The notes under the pieces are model-generated. The model was not told the DNA's origin and ran no database searches. It saw only the letters and a program-made list of their open reading frames with translations. A stretch of DNA of 64,000 nt from Palsa-459 sp035937595 (GTDB taxonomy: Bacteria > Actinomycetota > Acidimicrobiia > Acidimicrobiales > RAAP-2), in the NCBI GenBank assembly GCA_035937595.1, contig DASZHS010000051.1, forward strand, positions 1 to 64,000. The letters are read 5' to 3'. The position numbers and the translations under genes are program-made. Positions 17,701 through 24,472 of the stretch are shown here, piece by piece (positions within the stretch are counted from its first letter, which is position 1; each line of letters begins with the position of its first letter).

Positions 17701-19516
17701 GCACGCCCGGGGCGACGGAGGTGCTCGCACCGAGGAACCCCGCCGACGGCGGGTTCGCGAGCAGCTGGACGTAGTAGGTGGTGCCCGCCGTGAGCCCCGT
17801 GAGCTGGGTGGTGCCGGGGCTCACCGACTGGGTGGTGCACCCGGCCGTCATCGCGGCGTTGGTGCAGATCGACGCCGTGTACGACGCGGGCACGGTCGGG
17901 CCGGCCGACGCCGCGAAGGTGACCGACACCGCGCCCGGTGTCGTCGCCGACGACGCCGTCGAGAACCCCGTCGGCGGGTTCAGCTGGCTCACGTCGGCCT
18001 GCGGCGCGGAGACGCCGGAGGCCGCCGAGACGAGGTACCCCGGCGAGGCGTCGGCCGAGACGGTGACGTAGTACGTCGTGCCCGCCGAGCCGGCGCTGTA
18101 GGCGAGGCCCGTGAGGTTGCCGCCCGCTGTCACGGCGCCGGTCACGCACCCGCTCGTCATCGCCGCGTTCGTGCAGGCCCTCGCCGTGTAGGTCTGCGTC
18201 GGGGACGCCGGGGTCGGCGTCGAGAAGGTGACGGAGAGCGAGCCCGCGACCGTGCCGTAGGCGAGCGTCGGGGTGCCCGGCGCGTTCAGCTGGACCGTCG
18301 CCTGGGCGGGTCCGGCCGTCGCAGAGGTGGCCGGCAGGTACAGCGGCGTGGGCGCGTTCGCCGTCACGGTGACGTAGTAGCCCGTCCCCGGCGTGAGCCC
18401 CGTGAGGTCCGAGCCAGAGGTGAAGTTGTTCTGGGTCACGCACCCGAAGCCGACACCGGAGTTCGCGCACGCCGTGACGGTGTAGTTCTCGCCACCGGGT
18501 GCGTTCGACGAGCCGGTGAACGTGACGTTGACCGCGCCGGCCTGGGTGGTGGAGGGGATCAGCGAGGTGATCACGGGCTGGGTGAGCTGCGTGTAGACGC
18601 TGAACGGGGTCGAGATCGCCGGCACGAGTGCGCCGCCGCCCGAGCCCGGGTCCGACGCCGTCAGCTGGTAGTTCAGCCCGGCGAGGTTGATGCTGCAGCC
18701 GCTGAAGATGACGACGCCGGAGTTCTCGACGCCCGTGCAGTACTGCGACAGGACCGCACCGCCCGTGCCCGTCCCCGTGGTGATCGTGAGGGTCACGGGC
18801 GAGAGGTCCGTCGTGACGACGTGGCCGGAGGAGTCCTCGACGGCGACCGCGGGCTGGGAGGTGAAGGCGACGCCCGCGTCGGCCCCGCTCGGCTGTTGGA
18901 CGAAGACGAGCTGGTACGCCGGCCCGCCCACGGGGACCGGCGGTGCGTACGGGTTGTCCACGATGAAGTTGTTCGTGTAGCTCTGCCCGGTGGTCGTGCT
19001 CGTGATCGTGATCGTGATCCACTGCGGCGAGTTCGGCACGCACTGGCTGATGTTCGAGGAGAACACCGAGCCGGTCCAGTACTGCACGCTCGTGACCTGC
19101 GCGCTGTAGCCGCTCGGCAGGTTGAAGACCACCGCGCCCGGACCGCTCTGGTAGTAGGCGAGCGGCGCGCACGACTCGTAGAGCGGGTTGGGCTGCTGCT
19201 GGATCTGGGAGATGGCCTGCTGGGAGGCGCTGCGGATCACGGTGTCGAAGGTCGCGAGGCTCCGGTGCACGGCGGACGCCGAGATGGACGCCGCGAACGC
19301 GACGAGGAGCGCGACGGAGGCGATCCCGAGGATGGCGATGGCGAAGAGGACCTCGATCAGCGTGTCGCCTGCCTCGTCCGGCGCCCGCCCCGGACCGTCC
19401 CGTCCCGTCGCACGACGGACGAGGCCCTGCCAGCCCGTCGTGCGCGACGCAACGCAGCCCACACCGCGTTGAGGCGGTGCGGTCGAGCGAAGCGGGGGAC
19501 GAGTCGGAGGGCTCAT
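8726..19516 (-). CDS. giant modular prepilin with 33 fibronectin-like repeats (predicted pilus-tip adhesin)
   Basis: A 3,596-residue protein. It has a 50-residue basic leader and a PilV-like processing site G50|DTLIE with Glu55 at +5, followed by a hydrophobic helix to about residue 77. A pilin-like domain with cysteines runs to about 200, and an Ig-like domain spans about 200-310. From about residue 312 to the end are 33 tandem modules of 95-102 residues. Each is Fn3-like, with a core of the form YTATACTNAAMTTGC (two Cys eight residues apart), then SGxxLTGL, then YYVTVTA. The ATG at 19516 overlaps the PilW-like stop. Class III minor-pilin N-termini fused to large ectodomains are known as modular pilins. 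This one is extreme in size and would extend on the order of 100 nm if fully stretched (inference). The ligand is unknown. Confidence 0.85.
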   Translation of the reverse strand: MSPPTRPPLRSTAPPQRGVGCVASRTTGWQGLVRRATGRDGPGRAPDEAGDTLIEVLFAIAILGIASVALLVAFAASISASAVHRSLATFDTVIRSASQQAISQIQQQPNPLYESCAPLAYYQSGPGAVVFNLPSGYSAQVTSVQYWTGSVFSSNISQCVPNSPQWITITITSTTTGQSYTNNFIVDNPYAPPVPVGGPAYQLVFVQQPSGADAGVAFTSQPAVAVEDSSGHVVTTDLSPVTLTITTGTGTGGAVLSQYCTGVENSGVVIFSGCSINLAGLNYQLTASDPGSGGGALVPAISTPFSVYTQLTQPVITSLIPSTTQAGAVNVTFTGSSNAPGGENYTVTACANSGVGFGCVTQNNFTSGSDLTGLTPGTGYYVTVTANAPTPLYLPATSATAGPAQATVQLNAPGTPTLAYGTVAGSLSVTFSTPTPASPTQTYTARACTNAAMTSGCVTGAVTAGGNLTGLAYSAGSAGTTYYVTVSADASPGYLVSAASGVSAPQADVSQLNPPTGFSTASSATTPGAVSVTFAASAGPTVPASYTASICTNAAMTAGCTTQSVSPGTTQLTGLTAGTTYYVQLLANPPSAGFLGASTSVAPGVPATTQLAAPTGVSLAYGTVAGSINVSYTPSSNAAPGQTYTARACTNVGMTTGCVSNASLTSGSNLTGLSFTQGSPGTTYFVTVTANASSGYFVSASTSPLSQVDTSRLNAPGIPTAVASTSTPGAIVITYAAPGGTAPTGYTATACTNSSMTSNCQTAFITSGGTMNGLNQGSSYWVTVTSNPPSGYVGNTSPVSTNPTGASTQLNTPTINAVAPSNSTAGQLTINYTGSSNAPGGQTYTATACTDVAMTLNCVSHASYTSGSQFTGLTPGTLYYVTITAVSSANYLAATTAPVGPTLATVQLATPATPTLGFGSVAGSISVTATTSNGPVGQLYTVKACTNAAMTTGCVTTTNVLSGGNATGLAYTQGSPGSSYYATVTAQSSSGYLGSGTSGVAGPQADTSLLNAPGTPTVAPSSTTAGAITATFTNSSGPTVASYSVNACTNAGMTQNCVTTANYTSGAQFTGLTQGSTYFVTITAVSSSAAYAASTSGASSSVMATVQLSTPTITSVAPSTTTAGQLTIGFSGSANAPGGQSYTAIACTDAGMTQNCVTHLGYASGSQFTGLTAGTSYFVTITAVASTGYLPTTTAAVGPTMATVQLATPTTPTLAYGTVAGSLAITTSSANAPAGQLFTITACTNVSMSSGCVTDTNVLSGGNATGLAFAAGSAGTSYYVTAIAQASSGYLTSGASGVGGPHAATSQLATPTNLVTTPSATTVGAITATFTASSGVAPASYTATVCTNAAMTTGCATYPGDTSGTSLTGLTAGTGYYTTITAVSGSAAYVAATTASSGPTLATSQLVAPTGVSLAYGTVAGSIAVTYTGSSNAPGGQTYTVTACTNAGMTTGCVSNGNLASGANLTGLAYVQGAPGTTYYVTVTANASSGYLASAPSATAGPQNATSQLGTPGTPVVASSTTVAGAITATFAASSGTAPASYTAKACTNAAMTSGCLSQTNYTSGAQIVPLAEGTSYFVTITAIPGSTAFVSATSAVSASSAVASTQLTTPTITGVAPSTTTAGAITIAYTGSANAPGGQIYTATACTDVAMTLNCTAVPGYVSGSQLTGLGAGTAYYVTITAGASNGYLAATTSATGPVLATVQLATPTTTVLAYGATAGSINVTTSSANAPAGQTYTVKACTNAGMTTGCVTSAPILSGSDVGSLAYSVGSAGTAYYVTVTAVPSSGYLQSATSAVGGPHNDTSQIGTPGTPVVASSTTTAGAITATFTASPGVAPTSYTATACTNAAMTQNCVTQASYTSGAQLTGLTPGSSYWAQVAAVPPVGFIAATSAVSASSALASTQLTAPTGVSLAYGTVAGSIAVTYTGSSNAPGGQTYTVTACTNAGMTTGCVSNGNLASGANLTGLAYVQGAPGTAYYVTVTANASTGYAVSPPSAVAGPQNATSQIGVPGTPVTASSTTTAGAITATFTASAGTAPASYTAKACTNAAMTTGCVTQASYASGAQLAGLTPGTSYFVTVTAVPPAGYVSATSAVSASAAATTQLATPTINSVTPSATTAGALTISFSGSANAPGGQTYTATACTNAGMTTGCVTQANYTSNAQLTGLTAGSSYWVTITAVASSGYLAATTGSVGPTLATIQLAAPTGVSLAYGTVAGSIAVTYTGSSNAPGGQTYTVKACTNAGMTTGCVTNANLASGANLTGLAYAQGASGTAYYVTVTANASSGYLVSAPSSTAGPQNATSQVGAPGTPTVASSLTTAGAITATFTASAGVAPASYTATACTNAAMTTGCVTQASYASGTQLTGLTPGTSYYVTITAVPPAGFVSATSAVSASSAPATTQLAAPTGVSLAYGTVAGSIAVSYTGSSNAAGGQTYTVTACTNAGMTTGCVSNANLASGANLTGLAYVQGSAGTAYYVTVTANGSSGYLVSAPSSTAGPQNATSQVNAPGTPVTASSTTTAGAITATFSASTGVAPASYTATACTNAAMTAGCVAQANYASGAQLTGLVQGTSYYVTITAVPPAGYVSATSAVSASAAAATTQLATPSTPVLAYGPIAGSLTVTSTSSNAPGGETYTVKACTNAGMTTGCVTNASFTSGSTLSGLAYTQGSVGTSYYVTATANPVSGYVGSATSSVGGPQADTSQVNAPGTPTGAPSTTTAGAITSTFTASSGVAPASYTATVCTNAAMTTGCVTQTSYTSGAQLTGLTQGTSYYVEIIAVPPAGFVSATSAVSASATPATTQLAAATITSVSPSSTTAGQLTINFTGAANAPGGQSYTATACTNAAMTTGCVTQASYASGTPVTGLTPGTNYWATITAVASSGYLASTSSAFGPTLATVQLATPTINSVAPSATTAGALTITYTGSANAPGGQSYTATACTNVGMTTGCVTQTNYASGAQLTGLSAGTNYYVTLTAVASSGYLPVTTSAVGPTLATIQLNAPTAVSLALGTVAGSVAVTFTGSSNAPGGQSYTATACTNAGMTTGCVTGAITSGGNLTGLAYTQGSAGTAYYVTVTASASSGYLASSPSSVAGPQAEMSQVNAPTGLATAPSTTTAGAITATFTASTGTAPTSYTALACTNAAMTTGCVTKTSYVSGTQLTGLTAGTNYYVTITAVPPAGYVSATTAVSSATLATVQLTSPTAVSLAYGTVAGSIAVTFTGSSNAPGGQLYTATACTNLAMTTGCVSGSITSGGNLTGLAYAQGAAGTSYYVTVTAAASSGYLVSAASSVAGPQAATSQLNAPTGLATAPSTTTAGAITATFTASTGVAPASYTAIACTNPGMTTGCVTKTSYVSGAQLTGLTAGTNYYVTITAVPPAGYVSATTAVSAATLATVQLTAPSSVALNYGSVAGSVAITFTAPGNAPGGQVYTATACTNAAMTTGCVSGAITSGANLAGLAYTVGSAGTNYWATVTATASSGYLVSPASTVAGPHADTSQLSPPTSVTASTGNAHGRLNVSFTASTGTAPASYTAIACTNAAMTTGCVTVTNFSSGGTVTGLVSGTTYYAEITAVAPSTAYLQATSSPPSSAPAS
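8729..18583 (-). repeat. tandem array of 33 coding repeats (about 300 bp each)
   Basis: In transcription order the modules fall into three types. Type A has a LAYGTVAGS start and a GLAYxQG insertion, type B has ITATFTASxGxAPASYTA, and type C has LTIxFSGSANAPGGQ. The order is C-AB-ABC-ABC-AB-ABC-AB-ABC-AB-AB-ABCC-AB-AB-AB. Stretches of 50 bases or more recur almost unchanged at DNA level between distant type A copies. Copy number could vary between strains, and short-read assemblies could collapse it. Confidence 0.85.
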
Positions 19517-20976
19517 GACAACAGCAGCCCCACGGCGACCGCCTCGAGGCCGGCGCCCTTCATGCCGACCGTCATGGTCGTCGGCGTCAGCGCCTCGACC
19601 ATCGGCGTGCCCGTCTTCGTGGCCGACGGCTCCTGGCCGCCGGACTGGCAGACGACCTGGGTGGTCCCGAGGCCCTGGGGCCCGTTCCAGCTCGGCAGGT
19701 TGTTGCAGGTGTCGCCGTAGGGCGAGCCGGGCGAGTTGGGCAGGAGGTTGAGCGTCTGGTTCGAGGTCCAGGTGATCTGCTCGTTCGAGTCGGTGGTCTC
19801 GGCGTCGGCGCTCACCCACTCCCAGCCCGTCGCCGGCGCGCCGGTCGCGGTCGTCACCGTGATGTTGGAGAAGACCAGCGTGTTGGTCGGTCCGAAGCCG
19901 CTGTTCGTCTGGTACATGGCGGGCTTGATGCACGACGGCGTGGGATTCCCCTGCCCGTCCTCGGGCGCCGTCGCGTCAGGGCAGCCGAGCCCGGTGTAGA
20001 ACGGCGAGGAGCTGCCGTCCTGGTTCACGAGCGTGTTGCCCATGAATGCCTCGGGGTACGTGGGCAGGGACGCGGCGAACATCGGCTGGTTGCCCGACTC
20101 GCTCATGCAGAAGCTGAGCGTGAAGCCGCCCGGGATGTTCGCGACGAACTCCTGGCACGCGGGCGCCGCCGCGGTCGTGGCGTTGTACGACGACATGTCG
20201 ACGAAGCAGAGGGTCTTCGCGTAGGTGCCGTTCGAGACCGTGCCACCCTCCGTCACGGCAAAGCCACACGTCGTGTTGGACGCGACCACGATGGGCTGGC
20301 CGGCCGTGCTCGGCGGCGAGCTGTTCGCGGGCACCGCCGAGAGGCTGTAGGCGTAGTTGCTCTGCGGCTCGGTGATCGAGAACTTCACGTTCGTCACGGG
20401 CTGGGACGCGGTCCATCCGGCGGCTGCGAGCGTGTTCTCGCCGGCCGGCGAGATCGCGGGCGGGAGCTGGCTCGACCCGATGTCGAACGCGACGGTCGAC
20501 GCGAAGTCGGGGGTCGCCGAGGTCCCGTTGGTGCAGTACTCGCGGCGCAGGAGGTAGATGGATCCCTTCTGCACCCTGCTGTAGGACACGACCGTCTGGT
20601 AGGTGTTCGTCACCGTGTTCAGGTTCCAGGCGAGGCCGAGCAGCTGGGTGCCGTCGCCGCACTGCGTGGCGGACGACGACGTCGTGATCTGCAAGGCGCT
20701 CTGGACGTCGCGCACGTAGTTGGCCGAGACGACCTGGGCGTCCTGGGAGTCGCCGAGGCGGTGCGAGACGCTGCCTTGGATCGAGAAGACCGCGATCAGC
20801 CCCGCCGCGATCCCGGCGATGACGATCGGCAGGACGGCGACGACGATGACGAGCTCGAGCAGGGTGAACCCGTCGTCGGGGCCGCGCCGCCCTGCGGTCC
20901 AGCGATGACCGTGTCGCGCGAGCAGGTCGCGCCTGGACCGCCTCGGCCGAAGCCACCCGGATGGGCGCCCACTCAC
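19513..20976 (-). CDS. PilW-like large prepilin
   Basis: A 487-residue prepilin. Its 36-residue leader ends in G|FTLLE (Gly36, Glu41 at +5), followed by the hydrophobic segment LVIVVAVLPIVIAGIAAGLIAVF, which contains a proline. A large cysteine-containing extracellular domain follows, with many Ser, Thr and Asn residues. The long ectodomain and the position between pilC and the giant prepilin fit a PilW/PilV-class minor pilin. The GTG start overlaps the pilC stop by 4 bases and its own stop overlaps the giant prepilin start, so three successive genes are translationally coupled. The last residues (MKGAGLEAVAVGLLLS) are hydrophobic, which is unusual for a pilin C-terminus. Confidence 0.8.
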   Translation of the reverse strand: MSGRPSGWLRPRRSRRDLLARHGHRWTAGRRGPDDGFTLLELVIVVAVLPIVIAGIAAGLIAVFSIQGSVSHRLGDSQDAQVVSANYVRDVQSALQITTSSSATQCGDGTQLLGLAWNLNTVTNTYQTVVSYSRVQKGSIYLLRREYCTNGTSATPDFASTVAFDIGSSQLPPAISPAGENTLAAAGWTASQPVTNVKFSITEPQSNYAYSLSAVPANSSPPSTAGQPIVVASNTTCGFAVTEGGTVSNGTYAKTLCFVDMSSYNATTAAAPACQEFVANIPGGFTLSFCMSESGNQPMFAASLPTYPEAFMGNTLVNQDGSSSPFYTGLGCPDATAPEDGQGNPTPSCIKPAMYQTNSGFGPTNTLVFSNITVTTATGAPATGWEWVSADAETTDSNEQITWTSNQTLNLLPNSPGSPYGDTCNNLPSWNGPQGLGTTQVVCQSGGQEPSATKTGTPMVEALTPTTMTVGMKGAGLEAVAVGLLLS

Positions 20977-22199
20977 GACACCTTCACCTGGCTGTAGATG
21001 CCGTACATCGCCGAGATCAGCGCGACCGCGACGAAGCCGACGACGACGCCCATGAAGATGATGACGGCGGGCTCGAAGAGGCTCGTGAACCGCTTGACCT
21101 TCTCGTCGAGCTCGCGGCTGTAGTACTCGGCGGCGACCTGCAGCTGCTGGTCGAGCGTGCCGGTCTCCTCGCCGACGCGGAACATCTGACGGGCGGCACC
21201 CGGGAACAAGCCCGTGTCGGCGAGTGGGCCGGCGAGGCCCTTGCCCTCCATCATCTGCTCGCGGATGTGCTCGATGGCGTCGTGGTACACCACGTTGTTC
21301 GTGGAGTCGGCGGTGACGGTCAGCGAGCGCGGCAGGTCGACACCGGCCCGGATCATCGACGACAGCACGCGGCAGACGCGCTCGAGCACGGCCGCCTGGA
21401 TCAGGTCACCGAGGACGGGGACCTTGAGCGCCAGCGCGTCCAGCCGTGCGCGACCCTTGGGCGAGCGCCGCATCGCGATGAACCCGGCGACCATGGCGAG
21501 GATGAGGATCCCGATCGCCCACCACCACTTCGACACGAAGGACGAGCACCACAGCAGCATCCGCGTCGGGAGCGGCAGCTTGGCGTTGAGGGACTTGAAG
21601 AACGTGACGAACTTGGGGAGGACGAACACGGCCAGGACGAAGACCACGACGATCGACATGACGAAGACGATCGCGGGGTACACCATGGCGGAGACGAACT
21701 TGGCCCTGGCCTCGGTGTCGCGGTCGATGTAGTCGGCCAGCTGGTTCAGCGCCGAGTCGAGGTTCCCGGTCATCTCCGCGGACTCGAGGATGCCGACGTA
21801 GTAGGGCGGGAAGGCCTCGGGGTGCGAGGCGGCCGCGCCGGCGAAGGTGTCGCCTGCTCGGAGGTCCTCGATCATCTCGGCGAGGACCTTCCGCATCAGC
21901 TTCTGCGAGGTCTCGTCAAGGATGACCTCCATGGCCTCCATGATCGGGATGCCGGCGCGCATGAACACCGCGAGCTGTCGGGAGAAGTGTCCGACGTCCT
22001 TGCGAGGCACCATCTTCTTGGTGATCTCGAAGCTGAGGACGCTCTTCTTCTCGGTGACCTCGAGCGGCTGGTACCCGCGTTCGAGCAGTGCCAGGTGGGC
22101 CGCACCCGACGTCTCAGCGGACTCGATGCCCGAGACCTTCTTGCCTTCGGTGTCGAGCGCCTTGTAGGAGAACTTTGCGAGTGTCTTTTGAGGGCTCAT
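20973..22199 (-). CDS. pilC: type IV pilus inner-membrane platform protein PilC
   Basis: Polytopic membrane platform that couples the PilB and PilT motors to pilin insertion. The 408-residue length is typical. Two T2SSF domains are visible, about 70-195 (with FSRQLAVFMRAGIPIMEAM) and about 275-398 (with RVCRVLSSMIRAGVDL). Membrane helices follow them, including MVYPAIVFVMSIVVVFVLAV and the C-terminal PAVIIFMGVVVGFVAVALIS. The ATG at 22199 overlaps the pilB stop (ATGA). Longer in-frame upstream extensions run through pilB and are not real. Confidence 0.95.
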   Translation of the reverse strand: MSPQKTLAKFSYKALDTEGKKVSGIESAETSGAAHLALLERGYQPLEVTEKKSVLSFEITKKMVPRKDVGHFSRQLAVFMRAGIPIMEAMEVILDETSQKLMRKVLAEMIEDLRAGDTFAGAAASHPEAFPPYYVGILESAEMTGNLDSALNQLADYIDRDTEARAKFVSAMVYPAIVFVMSIVVVFVLAVFVLPKFVTFFKSLNAKLPLPTRMLLWCSSFVSKWWWAIGILILAMVAGFIAMRRSPKGRARLDALALKVPVLGDLIQAAVLERVCRVLSSMIRAGVDLPRSLTVTADSTNNVVYHDAIEHIREQMMEGKGLAGPLADTGLFPGAARQMFRVGEETGTLDQQLQVAAEYYSRELDEKVKRFTSLFEPAVIIFMGVVVGFVAVALISAMYGIYSQVKVS

Positions 22200-24085
22200 A
22201 GCGTGTACATGCTCCTTACGACCTCGTCGACGGACGTGATGTCCTGCGCGACGAGGCTGATGGCCTCCTGGCGCAGGGTTCTCATGCCTTGCTTCTTTGC
22301 GAGATTGCGAAGCTCCTCCTGGGTCGCCCAGCCCACGATGAGCCGCTTGATCTCCGGGGTCATGTGCAGCAGCTCGTAGACCCCGATGCGCTCCTTGAAG
22401 CCGGTCCCACCACAGAAGTTGCAACCCGTCCCGTGGTAGAAGATCTCCTTCTCGGGCGGGCCGCCACTCTCCTCGTAGAACATCCGCTCCTCGTTGGTGA
22501 GCGTGTAGGTCGTCTTGCACGACGGGCAGATCCGGCGCACGAGGCGCTGGGCGACGACCGCGAGCACCGACGACGCGATGAGGAACGACTCGATCCCCAT
22601 GTCCAAGAATCGGTGCAGCCCGGACACCGAGTCCGTCGCGTGCATGGACGAGATGACGAAGTGTCCCGTCAGCGCGGACTGGGTGGCGACACGGGCAGTC
22701 TCGACGTCTCGGATCTCTCCCACCAAGATGACGTCGGGGTCCTGGCGAAGGATGGACTTCAGCCCGGTGGCGAAGGTGATGCCCGCCTGCTCGTTCGTCT
22801 GGATCTGGTTGATCGACGGGAAGACGTACTCGACCGGGTCCTCGATGGTCATCACGTTGAGGGTCGGGTTGCTGACCTCGCTCAACGTCGCGTAGAGCGT
22901 CGTCGTCTTCCCGCTGCCCGTCGGACCCGCGCAGAGCATCATCCCGAACGGCGCCCGGACGATCTTCGAGTACATCGCGTGGGTGTCGGGGGGCATGCCG
23001 AGGTCGCCGAGGCGGAACAGCGAACGTGACTTGTCGAGCACGCGGAGCACGCAGCTCTCTCCGGCGATCGTGGCCACGGTGGCGACGCGGACGTCGACGG
23101 CGGTCCCGTCGATCGTCGTCGTGAGCTGTCCGTCCTGGGGACGACGGCGCTCGACGATGTTCATGCCCGCCATGATCTTGATCCGGCTCACGAGCCCGGG
23201 TCCCATGACGTCGGGCAGCGTGAGCACCTCCTTCAGGGCGCCGTCCACTCGGAACCGGATGCGCACGCCGCCGTCTCCGGGCTCGATGTGCACGTCGGAG
23301 GCGCGGTCGCGGATCGCCTGGGTGAGGATCCGGTCGACGAGCTGGACGACGGGTGCGTCGTCGGACATGAGGTCGGCATCCGGCTGCTCGCCGGCGGTCC
23401 GCTTCCTCGTGCCTTCCACCGACACGAAGGCCGCGATGAGGTTGTCGACGCCCCCGATCGCCCGGTAGTTGCTGTCGATCGCCCAGCGGATGTCGCTCAT
23501 CGGGGCGATCATCATGCGCACCGGGCGTCCGGCCGTCTTTGCGAGCAGGTCCCTCAGCTCTTCGCTCGGCTCCGCCGCGGCGACGTCGAGGCCCTGCTCG
23601 CTCACCCGGATCGGAACGGCGTGCTGCTCGCGCGCGAGCTCCTCGGGAACGAGTGCCAGGGCGTCCGCCTCCACGTTCTCCCGACGCAGGTTCGAGACCG
23701 GCACGCCGAGGAACTCCGAGAGCGTGTCGACGAGATCGCGGTCGTCGAGGAACCCGAGCGCCACGAGGATCTCGCCGATCTTTCCGCCGGACTCCCGCTG
23801 CTGTGCGAGGCCCTGCTCGAGCTGGGCCTCCGTCACCAGGTCGCGCTCGATGAGCAGGTTGCCCAGTCGACCACGGGACACACCTGCGAGCTTCTCTGGC
23901 GAGGCGACGATGGGATGCCCGTTCGACGCACCGAGGTCTGCGACGTCCGGCGTGCGCTCGTCGACGGCAACCGCGGTCGACGCGACGGCGCCAACCGGGC
24001 CCGGCGACGCGGGTGCGGCGACGGCACCCACCGCCTCTTCGTTCCGAGAGCTCTCCTGCTTACTGCGCTTGAACGGCACGGTCAC
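22196..24085 (-). CDS. pilB: type IV pilus extension ATPase PilB with MshEN-type c-di-GMP-binding motif
   Basis: Powers pilus extension. The 629 residues contain an Ala/Pro/Val-rich leader (1-65) and an N-terminal T2SSE_N/MshEN domain (about 70-215). Its first motif (residues 73-96) matches RLGxxL-x10-LxxxLxxQ at every fixed position. A degenerate second motif starts at residue 102. The RecA-like ATPase has Walker A GPTGSGKTTT near 386, aspartate box TIEDPVEYVF and Walker B LVGEIRD. A zinc-type tetracysteine (CPSC near 518, CNFC near 553) separates PilB from PilT. The start is GTG 24085, or possibly the GTG two codons later. MshEN domains bind c-di-GMP in other PilB/MshE proteins, so the same control is inferred here. 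Confidence 0.95.
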   Translation of the reverse strand: MTVPFKRSKQESSRNEEAVGAVAAPASPGPVGAVASTAVAVDERTPDVADLGASNGHPIVASPEKLAGVSRGRLGNLLIERDLVTEAQLEQGLAQQRESGGKIGEILVALGFLDDRDLVDTLSEFLGVPVSNLRRENVEADALALVPEELAREQHAVPIRVSEQGLDVAAAEPSEELRDLLAKTAGRPVRMMIAPMSDIRWAIDSNYRAIGGVDNLIAAFVSVEGTRKRTAGEQPDADLMSDDAPVVQLVDRILTQAIRDRASDVHIEPGDGGVRIRFRVDGALKEVLTLPDVMGPGLVSRIKIMAGMNIVERRRPQDGQLTTTIDGTAVDVRVATVATIAGESCVLRVLDKSRSLFRLGDLGMPPDTHAMYSKIVRAPFGMMLCAGPTGSGKTTTLYATLSEVSNPTLNVMTIEDPVEYVFPSINQIQTNEQAGITFATGLKSILRQDPDVILVGEIRDVETARVATQSALTGHFVISSMHATDSVSGLHRFLDMGIESFLIASSVLAVVAQRLVRRICPSCKTTYTLTNEERMFYEESGGPPEKEIFYHGTGCNFCGGTGFKERIGVYELLHMTPEIKRLIVGWATQEELRNLAKKQGMRTLRQEAISLVAQDITSVDEVVRSMYTL

Positions 24086-24472
24086 CTCGACTGAAGTTCG
24101 ACTTATCGGAGGACATTCTTACACACTGTTTTGGACATTTACCATGGTCTGTTGCGACTTTTTTGACCTTCGGATACCGCAGTAGGCACACGGCAAAATG
24201 ATTGGCCCTCACGGCCAATCTGCATCGCCCTGTGGACACATTGCATACCGCAAACATCGGTTTGTCATTGTGGCCTTGTGCCTCGAGCGATTGGTTCGTC
24301 GTTGCGCTTCGCTCGGACTGTGCTCTCTCACACCTCCGTTTCACACTCCTGTCGGTCGGTGGACGCTCCGGCTCGCTGCGCCCGTTGGAGGACGTCGACG
24401 ACGCGCCCCGGATGGTCAGGGCTCGGTCGATCCGCCCTGCCGGCGTGCGAGCACGTCCACGTCGCACATCAA
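24086..24472. other. pilB upstream region with a perfect inverted repeat
   Basis: This 387-base gap is AT-rich next to pilB (24090-24200) and probably carries the promoter of the pilus operon. At 24200-24220 there is a perfect inverted repeat, GATTGGCC-CTCAC-GGCCAATC. On the minus strand it is followed by ATTTTG, so it could be a weak terminator for the gene ending at 24473, or an operator. I support no gene here. Confidence 0.5.

Noticed and set aside
8729..18583. CRISPR array or other non-coding tandem repeat
   Set aside because: The period is about 300 bp, the repeats stay in frame and vary at synonymous and conservative positions, and they encode Fn3-like modules. There are no short direct repeats with unique spacers.
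8969..19933. Many long open frames on the plus strand and in other minus-strand frames across the giant gene (for example 8969-10132, 14111-15631, 15435-19172)
   Set aside because: They are composed of Arg/Gly/Ala/His-rich low-complexity sequence with no motifs and mirror the tandem repeats. The frame with the pilin leader and conserved modules explains the DNA.
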